A program made the translations under genes and the position numbers. A DNA stretch of 14,794 nucleotides. It comes from an uncultured Alphaproteobacteria bacterium. Its GTDB lineage: Bacteria; Pseudomonadota; Alphaproteobacteria; Rs-D84. Below the pieces are notes generated by a model. The model saw nothing but the letters and a program-made list of their open reading frames with translations, was not told where the DNA came from and did not search any database. The DNA lies in NCBI GenBank assembly GCA_937888635.1, contig CALARG010000005.1, forward strand, positions 1 to 14,794. The letters are read 5' to 3'. How positions within the stretch are numbered: the first letter of the stretch is position 1; each line of letters opens with the position of its first letter. This document shows positions 7,234-13,589 of this stretch, piece by piece.

Positions 7234-7239
7234 GGTGCC

Positions 7240-8106
7240 GTGTCCAAGAAATCTGATTTTTATATATCATCTGATTATGCGTTCCAGGATGAATCCTCGG
7301 TATATCTGTTTACAAATGAAAATATTTCTGGATATCTTAATGGGGTAAATCCAAATCGCGTATTAACGGTTGCGTCATCTGGCGACCATGCGTTTGAAGC
7401 ATACCTGGCGGGGGCCCGGCATGTTGATACATTTGACATTAATTCGTACCAGCGACATGTCCTGGAACTAAAAACACATATGATACGGAACCTGCCATAT
7501 CACGATTTTATGGATTTCTTTTTTGATAAAAAAAATTTCTTTAATCCAAAAATTATTGCACCGATATCTGATAAGTTCTCTTTGGGACTGCAGCATTTTA
7601 TGGCCAAGTGCCAGGAAAACGGCACAAATATGTTTAAATATCATGCGCCAACATCGCCAAACTATGATTTGCGCAATCTTTCATACGCATCCGAAGAATC
7701 TAAATACAATAAATTGCGTGAATTGTTGCCAGAACGGACAAAATTTCACCATTGTAAACTGGAACGCGTATCGGCCAGGTTTAATCAACGTTATGATTTG
7801 ATAATGTTGTCTAATATCTTTTATTATATGTATTCCGACGAAACGATAACAGAACGGCGTTTTGAACGCTTTTATCACGAAGTTTTATATCCATTGGCGC
7901 GCAATAACTTGACTGATAACGGCAAAATTTGCTTTCAGTACATCTGGGGTGCCAAACCTGGTGTTTGGACAAATTTTATGGATTATTTTCAGTCGCAGCG
8001 TATAAAGAACAAATCGTTTAAATTCACTTCACGTACAGTTGTGTCTGCGTTACAGGACTCAAATTGGGACAGTGTTCTAATAATGTCGCGTCAGCCCCAG
8101 AAATAA
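7240..8106 (+). CDS. DUF3419-like SAM-dependent transferase family protein
   Basis: Counting from GTG at 7240 the protein has 288 residues. Residues 41-50 (VLTVASSGDH) followed by 62-68 (VDTFDIN) form the glycine-containing loop and acidic end of strand two of a Rossmann-type S-adenosylmethionine site. The next segment, including LELK at 75-78 and MIRNLPYHDFMDFF at 81-94, resembles the region after that site in DUF3419 proteins. That family includes BtaA, which transfers a 3-amino-3-carboxypropyl group from SAM to diacylglycerol for betaine lipids. A later YDLIMLSNIFYYM looks like motif IV of the same fold. Substrate here is unknown, and the usual partner BtaB is not seen. The frame extends to a TTG at 7222, but that codon lies inside the promoter. 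No Shine-Dalgarno stands before either start. Family assignment is from remembered motif similarity. Confidence 0.8.
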   Translation: MSKKSDFYISSDYAFQDESSVYLFTNENISGYLNGVNPNRVLTVASSGDHAFEAYLAGARHVDTFDINSYQRHVLELKTHMIRNLPYHDFMDFFFDKKNFFNPKIIAPISDKFSLGLQHFMAKCQENGTNMFKYHAPTSPNYDLRNLSYASEESKYNKLRELLPERTKFHHCKLERVSARFNQRYDLIMLSNIFYYMYSDETITERRFERFYHEVLYPLARNNLTDNGKICFQYIWGAKPGVWTNFMDYFQSQRIKNKSFKFTSRTVVSALQDSNWDSVLIMSRQPQK

Positions 8107-8110
8107 TAAT

Positions 8111-8186
8111 TGGCATCCCCAGCAGGACTTGAACCTGCATCTAATTCTTAGGAGGAACTTGTTCTATCCTGTTGAACTATGGGGAC
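8111..8186 (-). tRNA. tRNA-Arg with anticodon CCU
   Basis: On the minus strand the 76 bases fold as a complete cloverleaf. The acceptor is GTCCCCA/TGGGGAT (one G-U pair), the D stem GTTC/GAAC, and the anticodon stem AGTTC/GAATT with loop CTCCTAA (anticodon CCT). The T stem is GCAGG/CCTGC with loop TTCAAGT. The discriminator is G, and CCA is encoded at 8111-8113. It reads AGG arginine codons. It ends four bases from the stop of the convergent DUF3419-like gene. Confidence 0.95.
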
Positions 8187-8197
8187 GCAACAGGGCA

Positions 8198-8226
8198 ATA
8201 TTAAATTAAAGCGAAAAAATATTCAA
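8198..8226 (-). promoter_or_regulatory. Promoter of the tRNA-Arg gene
   Basis: On the minus strand, TTGAAT (8221-8226), a 17-base spacer and TAATAT (8198-8203). The expected start is about five bases before the mature tRNA 5' end. A GC-containing stretch (TGCCCTG) follows the -10, as often seen at stable RNA promoters. Confidence 0.5.
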
Positions 8227-8244
8227 CTGTTTTGTTGTATAATA

Positions 8245-8272
8245 TTGACAAAAATAAAAATCGTATTATAGT
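8245..8272 (+). promoter_or_regulatory. Sigma70-type promoter of the 573-residue orphan gene
   Basis: A perfect TTGACA at 8245-8250, a 16-base spacer and TATAGT at 8267-8272, within a very AT-rich stretch. It lies 28 bases before the ATG at 8301 and diverges from the tRNA promoter. Confidence 0.65.
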
Positions 8273-8300
8273 ATAAGTGTGAATAATAAAAGGCAAAAAA

Positions 8301-10022
8301 ATGGCAAAAAAAACGGGTTTGTATACTGCTACGATAAAACAAGAAGAAGAAATATCAGAAATAATGGTGGATGTTTTTGAACTGCCATATGATAAATTTG
8401 ACGGTGAAAATCCCCTGATTATACACGGCGATGTCGCGTTGCGTGGCAGACGTGGTCGTGAATTTCCATTGTTGCGCAATGTTATTATTTTAGGGTCGCT
8501 GGATATCCGTGATTTTGATTTAACGCCAGATACTATCTTGCCCGATATGCTGGACGAATTAAAGTGTGAATATTCAATAAATTCATTGGCTGATTTGCCT
8601 GAAAAACTGCCTGCAAAAATTAAGAAAATCACAATACGTCGCGCCTTGTTAAATAATATCAAAAAAGACAAGGATGGTGCCCTGCGTATTGCGCGTCGCT
8701 TTGCCCACGCGCATCCGCGTATTGTTGTGACTGATGGAAAAACAACCTTGCGCGATTTGTTGCGTGATATAGAATTGTCTGCAAACAAGGTTTCTCAACC
8801 CGTTGTGTCTGACACTAATATAACACCGATTGTTGAATTGCAGGCCAAGACAGATGAATACCTGTCAACAGATGAACTGTTAATGGCGTGTCGTTCTGCG
8901 TCCCAGGATTTATCCGGTATAAGTGATGCGGAACTGACGCGTTATATAAAAAAGGCGCGCTCTGCCAAGGCGAATTTGAAATTAGAACCTGTTGAATTAA
9001 AACGTGAAGATGGCGCGACGATTATTTGTGTGCATAAAAAGTATCTTGATACGATTATTGATTATATATTGGCGCAAATTGAATCTGACCAGGCGCGTAA
9101 AACAATAAAAAATACAGTCAAGAAACCCAAAAAAGCAAAAGCGGATATGCCAGTTGATGAAAAACCCTGTGAAAAAGTTGGGTATCAAATTGATGGCAAA
9201 ACAGTTGTTGAAAAACAGATCAAGAAATATATCCCAAAACAAGAATGGGGCAAAATCTGCAAGGCGTGTGGTGATGATAAAAAAATGCTGTTGGAAATTC
9301 TGCGTGATGTTGATTTTATAAACATAAACCCAACAGATACTGCTGGAAAAAAAGTATATTATATCCAAGATGGGCAAATAAAAACATCTCGTACGCTGGA
9401 ATTTAAAAGTGCAACATGTCTGTCCCAGGGCTTCAAAAGTCTTAACAGTAAACAGCGCATTGTTTGGGCGGTTTCGGGTGATGTCTTTGTGTGTATAGAT
9501 TTTTTCCCGGAACATGAACATTCAATAGATGAATATAAGGGCGTTATTCGTGATGCGCGCATTGATTTATCAAAAATGGATTTGGCGTCATTTCATAATG
9601 TTGCGGATTTAATCCGCGAATTGACCGATGGTGGTAACGATGGTCCTGACTTACCGCCCCCTGGTCTGCTGCCACAGGATGCGCCAAAGGCGGATACATC
9701 TGATGCCGGGGGCACAGATGATAAAAGCGACGCAAAAATAAAAAAGAAACCAATTGATATTTCCACGACCAATTTTGTTTGGACAGAATTGTATACCATG
9801 AATATGCGTTTGCAGCAGAATATAAAATACACAGACATGGCGCGTGATACGTTGCTGAAACAAATGCAGAAAGAAACAAGCACAGAAAAATTGCTGGGTA
9901 TGGCAGACGATTTGACCAAAAATTTGCAACGCAAAAAGCTATATGAAGCTGCGATATCCAAACTGAAATTATTAAATAATCAGTTGCAGGAATTAAAAAA
10001 TGACCTGGAAAAAGAGTATTAA
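8301..10022 (+). CDS. Unrecognised 573-residue cytoplasmic protein
   Basis: I do not recognise this protein. It has no signal peptide or membrane segment, so it is probably cytoplasmic. Residues 35-115 alternate short hydrophobic strands with charged turns (PLIIHGDVAL, NVIILGSLDI, KIKKITIRRA) in a way that recalls degenerate leucine-rich or solenoid repeats. Residues 180-260 are helical and end before a lysine-rich linker (266-280, KKPKKAKAD). A mixed alpha/beta segment runs from about 290 to 440. A disordered stretch rich in Pro, Gly and Asp follows (443-482, with LPPPGLLP at 451-458). The C-terminal 75 residues (500-573) are a charged helix, probably a coiled coil ending in LKNDLEKEY. AAAAGG precedes the ATG by about seven bases. 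It is a single-gene unit with its own promoter and terminator. A modular scaffold or an effector-like protein are both possible, but neither is shown. Confidence 0.85.
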   Translation: MAKKTGLYTATIKQEEEISEIMVDVFELPYDKFDGENPLIIHGDVALRGRRGREFPLLRNVIILGSLDIRDFDLTPDTILPDMLDELKCEYSINSLADLPEKLPAKIKKITIRRALLNNIKKDKDGALRIARRFAHAHPRIVVTDGKTTLRDLLRDIELSANKVSQPVVSDTNITPIVELQAKTDEYLSTDELLMACRSASQDLSGISDAELTRYIKKARSAKANLKLEPVELKREDGATIICVHKKYLDTIIDYILAQIESDQARKTIKNTVKKPKKAKADMPVDEKPCEKVGYQIDGKTVVEKQIKKYIPKQEWGKICKACGDDKKMLLEILRDVDFININPTDTAGKKVYYIQDGQIKTSRTLEFKSATCLSQGFKSLNSKQRIVWAVSGDVFVCIDFFPEHEHSIDEYKGVIRDARIDLSKMDLASFHNVADLIRELTDGGNDGPDLPPPGLLPQDAPKADTSDAGGTDDKSDAKIKKKPIDISTTNFVWTELYTMNMRLQQNIKYTDMARDTLLKQMQKETSTEKLLGMADDLTKNLQRKKLYEAAISKLKLLNNQLQELKNDLEKEY

Positions 10023-10029
10023 AAATCAG

Positions 10030-10055
10030 TCCCCGCTTAACAGTGGGGATTTTTT
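10030..10055 (+). terminator. Intrinsic terminator of the 573-residue orphan gene
   Basis: TCCCC (10030-10034) pairs with GGGGA (10045-10049). The stem continues as GCT/AGT, including a G-U pair, around a TAAC loop. Six T follow at 10050-10055. Confidence 0.85.
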
Positions 10056-10064
10056 ATGTTGGGT

Positions 10065-10093
10065 TTGACATTGTTAAATCCATCGTATAAAAT
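10065..10093 (+). promoter_or_regulatory. Sigma70-type promoter of the IHF-alpha-like gene
   Basis: A perfect TTGACA at 10065-10070 is followed after 17 bases by TAAAAT (10088-10093); TATAAA at 10086-10091 would give a 15-base spacer. It lies about 30 bases before the ATG and directly after the terminator of the preceding gene. Confidence 0.65.
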
Positions 10094-10122
10094 ATGGCAG
10101 ATAAAAATAAAAAGGGAAAGAT

Positions 10123-10413
10123 ATGGCAACAATAACAAGAAGTGATTTTGCAGAAAGATTGCGTGAACGTTTTGGCCTGACAACCGCTGATGCGTATAAA
10201 ATGGTTGATGTTGTTTTTGATGAAATACGCGATGCCTTGGTCAATAATGAAGAGGTTAAATTCGCAGGCTTTGGCAGTTTCAAGATTTTAAAAAAGAATG
10301 CGCGCATGGGCCGCAATCCAAAGACGGGACAAAGTGCGGTTATTTCTGCCCGCCGTGTTGCGACATTCCGCCCCAGCAATGAATTCCGCGAACGTGTCGC
10401 AAATCATAAATAA
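10123..10413 (+). CDS. ihfA: HU/IHF family DNA-binding protein, most like IHF alpha
   Basis: The 96-residue protein spans the full HU/IHF fold. An N-terminal helical dimerisation part (1-45) leads into the conserved F47-A-G-F-G-S-F53 turn. The DNA-contacting beta arm carries GRNPKTG at 63-69, with P66 as the intercalating proline. ARRVATFRPS at 76-85 closes the domain. The arm and the ISARRVATFRPSNEFRERV ending resemble IHF alpha more than HU, but HU cannot be excluded by eye. Such proteins bend DNA and act in nucleoid organisation, transcription and recombination. AAAAAGGGAAAG precedes the ATG. The gene stands alone between a terminator and a convergent operon; ihfA is often next to pheT and a merR-type gene, which is not the case here. 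Confidence 0.92.
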   Translation: MATITRSDFAERLRERFGLTTADAYKMVDVVFDEIRDALVNNEEVKFAGFGSFKILKKNARMGRNPKTGQSAVISARRVATFRPSNEFRERVANHK

Positions 10414-10435
10414 AAAACGCCCATTTGGGCGTTTT
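10414..10435. terminator. Bidirectional terminator between ihfA-like and M13 peptidase genes
   Basis: A near-perfect palindrome: AAAACGCCC (10414-10422), loop ATTT, GGGCGTTTT (10427-10435). It gives a T run on the plus strand after the ihfA-like gene and a longer T run on the minus strand after the metallopeptidase gene. It lies directly after the ihfA-like stop codon and four bases from the peptidase stop codon. Confidence 0.88.
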
Positions 10436-10439
10436 CTTA

Positions 10440-12422
10440 TTACCATAACTTCACACGCTTTTCCGGTATCAGATACATCTTGTCATCTGATTTTATTTCA
10501 AATGCGTCATACCATGCGTTGATATGTGGCAAAATCCCGTTTACGCGATTTTTCCCCAGCGAATGTTCGTCAACCTTGGTCAGGCGCAGTTCTTCGTCGG
10601 CCCGAATATTCTGGGCCCATGCGCCAGCATATGCGATAAAGAACCGTCTGTCCGCGCTCAGGTTTTCTGCTGTCTCGGACGGTGTGCCAAAATTTTTATA
10701 TGCATCAAACGCAATTGTCACGCCACCGTAATCAGCCAAATTTTCACCCAGTGTAAATTCGCCATTTGCGTTTACTTCGTCGTTAATTTTAATGTTATTG
10801 AAAAATTCTTTCATAACATTTGCGCGTACCTCAAACCCTGTGGCATCTGCGGCGGTCCACCAGTCTTTCATATTTCCGTCTTTATCAAAATGACGGCCGG
10901 AATCATCAAAACCATGTGTCATTTCGTGCCCGATAACCGCGCCGATTGCGCCATAGTTAAACGCATCGTCCGCCCCCATATCAAAGAATGGGTATTGCAA
11001 AATCCCTGCTGGGAAACAAATTTCATTTGTTGATGGGTCATAGTATGCGTTTACCTCATGCGCATTCATGTACCACAGTGTTGGGTCTTTTTCTTTGCCA
11101 ATTTTTTCCAACCAAAACGCATCTTCAAATTGCGCCACGCGCACCATATTTTCCCACAACGAATCATTTTTGATTTCCAGTTTGCTGTAATCACGCCATT
11201 TGTCTGGATATCCAATTTTTGCACGGAAAGTAGACAGTTTTTCTAACGCTTTTTGTTTGGTCTCATCTGACATCCAGTCCAGTTTTTCAATACGCATTGC
11301 ATACGCGCGTTGCAGATTTTTTACCAGCGTCTGCATGCGTTCTTTGGCGTCTTCTGAAAAGTATTTTTCAACATACAGTCTGCCAACTTCTTCGCCTAAT
11401 GCGCCATCAATCATACTAACTGCGCGTTTCCAACGTGGTTTTTGTTCTTTTTGTCCCGCCATTGTTCGGTTATAGAAATCAAACGATATTTCATATGTTT
11501 CGTCGTCCAAGACAGTGTCTGCTGCGCTAACAATACGATATTTCAAATATGTCTTGATTAATTCAAAATCTGTATCGTTCATAATCGCAATTGATTCTGC
11601 AATTGCCTCTGGCTGGGCAATATTAATATATTCTGCCGCTGTCGCACCGCGCGCCCCCAGGAATGCGTCCCAATCAAAGCCTGTGAATTTTTCTTTTACC
11701 TCGGCAGTGCTCATTTTATGATAATTGGCATGTGGGTCACGCAACTTTTCCTTTGGATAAAAGGATTTTGCCATGCGTTCTTCCAGCGCGTATAATTTAT
11801 TAACATCTACATCTATGCCAAAATTTTTCATTTGTTTTGCAATAAATTCTTTATACTTTTTGCGAATTTCAACAGATTTTGCATCGCTGTCAAAATAATA
11901 GTCGCGCGACAGACCCAATCCCCCCTGGCCAATATTGTACAGGAAATGTTCGCTGTCCATTTCGTCTAATCCAACACCGTCGCCCCAGAACGCAGATGAA
12001 TATGTAAACATTTTACCCATATATTTTTCCAGACCGTCGCGCGTCAGCGTATCAATTTCTGCCAACTGTTTTGCGACCGGTTTTGTCCCGTCTGCATTTA
12101 ATTTTTCAGCGTTCATCGCAACTGAATACAGTGTCCCAATTTTTCCTGTATCTTTTTCCGCGATTTCACGCGTGCGCCCCAGGTTTGTGTTGCGCAGCAC
12201 TTCAAACGCACCATATCTGCTGTAATCATCAGGCATTGGGTTGCGAACCTGCCATCCGCGTGTGGCGTATTCATAGAAATCGTCGCCTGGGTTAATTGTT
12301 ATATCCATGTTTTCTATTTTTATACCTGCGTTCACTACTTTCTCCTTTTGTGATGCATTTGCCCAAAAAATTGCAGCCACAACCGCAACAATCCCAACAA
12401 TGTTCAAGAACTTATTTTCCAT
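10440..12422 (-). CDS. M13 family zinc metallopeptidase (neprilysin/PepO type)
   Basis: The 660-residue protein is a complete M13 peptidase, which cleaves peptides with a single zinc ion. The zinc site is HEMTH at 499-503 with E560 in ENLAD, whose D564 is the usual supporting Asp. NAYY at 458-461 matches the substrate-binding NAFY-type motif. H620 and R626 in VDEHSLGKNRVNG match the transition-state His and the substrate-binding Arg of neprilysin. An N-terminal hydrophobic segment (5-20) followed by A21-N-A23 looks like a cleavable signal peptide, so it is probably periplasmic; an uncleaved anchor is the alternative. The final residues VKLW fit the conserved C-terminal Trp. It lies six bases after hemW on the same strand, with its AAGGAA ribosome site filling the gap, so the two are probably co-transcribed and translationally coupled. 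All key residues are present. Confidence 0.93.
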   Translation of the reverse strand: MENKFLNIVGIVAVVAAIFWANASQKEKVVNAGIKIENMDITINPGDDFYEYATRGWQVRNPMPDDYSRYGAFEVLRNTNLGRTREIAEKDTGKIGTLYSVAMNAEKLNADGTKPVAKQLAEIDTLTRDGLEKYMGKMFTYSSAFWGDGVGLDEMDSEHFLYNIGQGGLGLSRDYYFDSDAKSVEIRKKYKEFIAKQMKNFGIDVDVNKLYALEERMAKSFYPKEKLRDPHANYHKMSTAEVKEKFTGFDWDAFLGARGATAAEYINIAQPEAIAESIAIMNDTDFELIKTYLKYRIVSAADTVLDDETYEISFDFYNRTMAGQKEQKPRWKRAVSMIDGALGEEVGRLYVEKYFSEDAKERMQTLVKNLQRAYAMRIEKLDWMSDETKQKALEKLSTFRAKIGYPDKWRDYSKLEIKNDSLWENMVRVAQFEDAFWLEKIGKEKDPTLWYMNAHEVNAYYDPSTNEICFPAGILQYPFFDMGADDAFNYGAIGAVIGHEMTHGFDDSGRHFDKDGNMKDWWTAADATGFEVRANVMKEFFNNIKINDEVNANGEFTLGENLADYGGVTIAFDAYKNFGTPSETAENLSADRRFFIAYAGAWAQNIRADEELRLTKVDEHSLGKNRVNGILPHINAWYDAFEIKSDDKMYLIPEKRVKLW

Positions 12423-12428
12423 TTCCTT

Positions 12429-13496
12429 CTACCGTATTAAATTTAAAATCACATCATCTAATACCAGCATTCCTTGTTTGGTCACGCTGATACAGTTGTT
12501 GTGTATATTAATTAACATTGGATGACTGTTCACCCATTCTATATCAATAACGTTTTTTACATCGTCTGTCAATTGACAACCGCGCACCGTGCGCAGACCG
12601 GTTATGATTTTTTCTGTGGCGCGCACATCATCTGATATTTTTTCAAAACGCGCCCCATTGCCCAATTGGTCATACCATTGATTGTTCACATATACGCGTC
12701 CTGCCGCACCAACGCCAATGCCAATATAGGGCGCGCCACCCCACACATTCATGTTGTGCCGGCATTCATTCCCGGGCGTGCAATAGTTTGAAACCTCGTA
12801 CCGGGGCAGGGCGATATGCTTGTCAATTGCAACATACATCTGGGCCATTTCAGCATTTGTTGGCATATCCAGATTCATTTTCCCAAACGGTGTGTTTTCT
12901 TCAATCGTCAATTCATACATTGATAAATGGTTTAATCCAATTTGATTTATCTGTCCGCACATTTCAATCACAGATTTTTCTGTATCCCCCGGCAGTCCAT
13001 AAATAAAGTCGGCCGACACCCGCAGTCCCATTTTTTGCGCGGCGCCGATTAAATCCAATGCGTCCTGCGCAGTGTGTCGCCGCCCCAGGAATCGCAGTTT
13101 TTCATCATCTAAACTTTGTACCCCGATTGACAGGCGATTCATGCCTGTACACCTAAAATCATTTAGTTTCTTTTCATTCAGTGTTCCTGGATTAGATTCC
13201 AGTGTTATCTCGGCCCCGGTCAGCAGGTTAAAGTTATCACGAATTGTATTAATTATTTTTTCAAAAACATTTACCGGCATCAGTGATGGTGTTCCGCCGC
13301 CAAAAAATATTGTTGGCACATCAATTCGCCCCAGTTTGTCGGCCCAAAATTCTATCTCGCTACAGATTTTATTTTCATATCCGTCCCAGTCTGGCGCACT
13401 GCATGCGCGTGAAAAGAATGCACAGTAATTGCACTTTGACATACAGTATGGAACATGAATATATATATTGTGCGCTGGGTTTTGCATAGTGCCCAT
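12429..13496 (-). CDS. hemW: HemW, radical SAM haem chaperone
   Basis: The 355-residue protein has the radical SAM cluster motif C18-x3-C22-x2-C25 in IHVPYCMSKCNYC, then GGGTPS (66-71), ESNPGT (100-105), SIGVQS (123-128), GRRHT (138-142) and DFIYGLPG (163-170). The signature YEVSNYC (233-239), ECRHNMNVWGG (244-254) and YIGIGVGA (257-264) is that of HemW rather than the coproporphyrinogen dehydrogenase HemN, which is also longer (about 450 residues). HemW binds an iron-sulfur cluster and haem and is thought to deliver haem to respiratory proteins; older annotation calls it an oxygen-independent coproporphyrinogen oxidase. The ATG at 13494-13496 is preferred because AGGCGG stands before it; a second ATG three codons in is less well placed. 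It is the first gene of an operon with the M13 peptidase. No clean promoter was found by eye. Confidence 0.93.
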   Translation of the reverse strand: MGTMQNPAHNIYIHVPYCMSKCNYCAFFSRACSAPDWDGYENKICSEIEFWADKLGRIDVPTIFFGGGTPSLMPVNVFEKIINTIRDNFNLLTGAEITLESNPGTLNEKKLNDFRCTGMNRLSIGVQSLDDEKLRFLGRRHTAQDALDLIGAAQKMGLRVSADFIYGLPGDTEKSVIEMCGQINQIGLNHLSMYELTIEENTPFGKMNLDMPTNAEMAQMYVAIDKHIALPRYEVSNYCTPGNECRHNMNVWGGAPYIGIGVGAAGRVYVNNQWYDQLGNGARFEKISDDVRATEKIITGLRTVRGCQLTDDVKNVIDIEWVNSHPMLINIHNNCISVTKQGMLVLDDVILNLIR

Positions 13497-13547
13497 ATTT
13501 TACCGCCTGAATTCTTTCGTGCAAGTGATAAATGAAAAACACTTTTA

Positions 13548-13578
13548 TGTGATTTATTTTTATGATATAATAATCACA
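13548..13578. promoter_or_regulatory. Inverted repeat around the -10 box of the beta-barrel gene
   Basis: TGTGATT (13548-13554) and its exact inverted copy AATCACA (13572-13578) flank the -10 box. A related GTGATAAAT lies upstream at 13525-13533. It could be an operator in the hemW/beta-barrel divergent region. The 17-base gap is too wide for a standard CRP site (TGTGA-N6-TCACA). Confidence 0.3.
13563..13571 (+). promoter_or_regulatory. Extended -10 promoter of the beta-barrel gene
   Basis: TGATATAAT is a perfect TATAAT (13566-13571) with the extended -10 TG at 13563-13564. No good -35 box is seen at the proper distance (TTTTAT at 13543-13548). The expected start, about 13578, leaves a leader of only about a dozen bases before the ATG. 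Confidence 0.55.
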
Positions 13579-13589
13579 ACATTGATACG

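Noticed and set aside
7222..7239. TTG at 7222 as the start of the DUF3419-like gene
   Set aside because: The codon lies inside the promoter spacer and would not be transcribed; no ribosome site precedes it. I keep it as an alternative only if the promoter call is wrong.
8111..8186. tRNA-Arg as an integration site for a mobile element
   Set aside because: I found no second copy of the tRNA 3' end in the window and no integrase, so there is no sign of an inserted element.
8201..8788. A 195-codon open frame on the minus strand
   Set aside because: It runs opposite the 5' part of the 573-residue gene, which has a clear promoter, ribosome site and terminator. The minus frame would also end across the tRNA promoter region.
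12429..13496. Oxygen-independent coproporphyrinogen III oxidase HemN
   Set aside because: The length and the YEVSNY/ECRHN signature are those of HemW; HemN proteins are longer.
13548..13578. A CRP or FNR binding site
   Set aside because: TGTGA and TCACA are separated by 21 bases, not 6, and the FNR core TTGAT-N4-ATCAA is not present.
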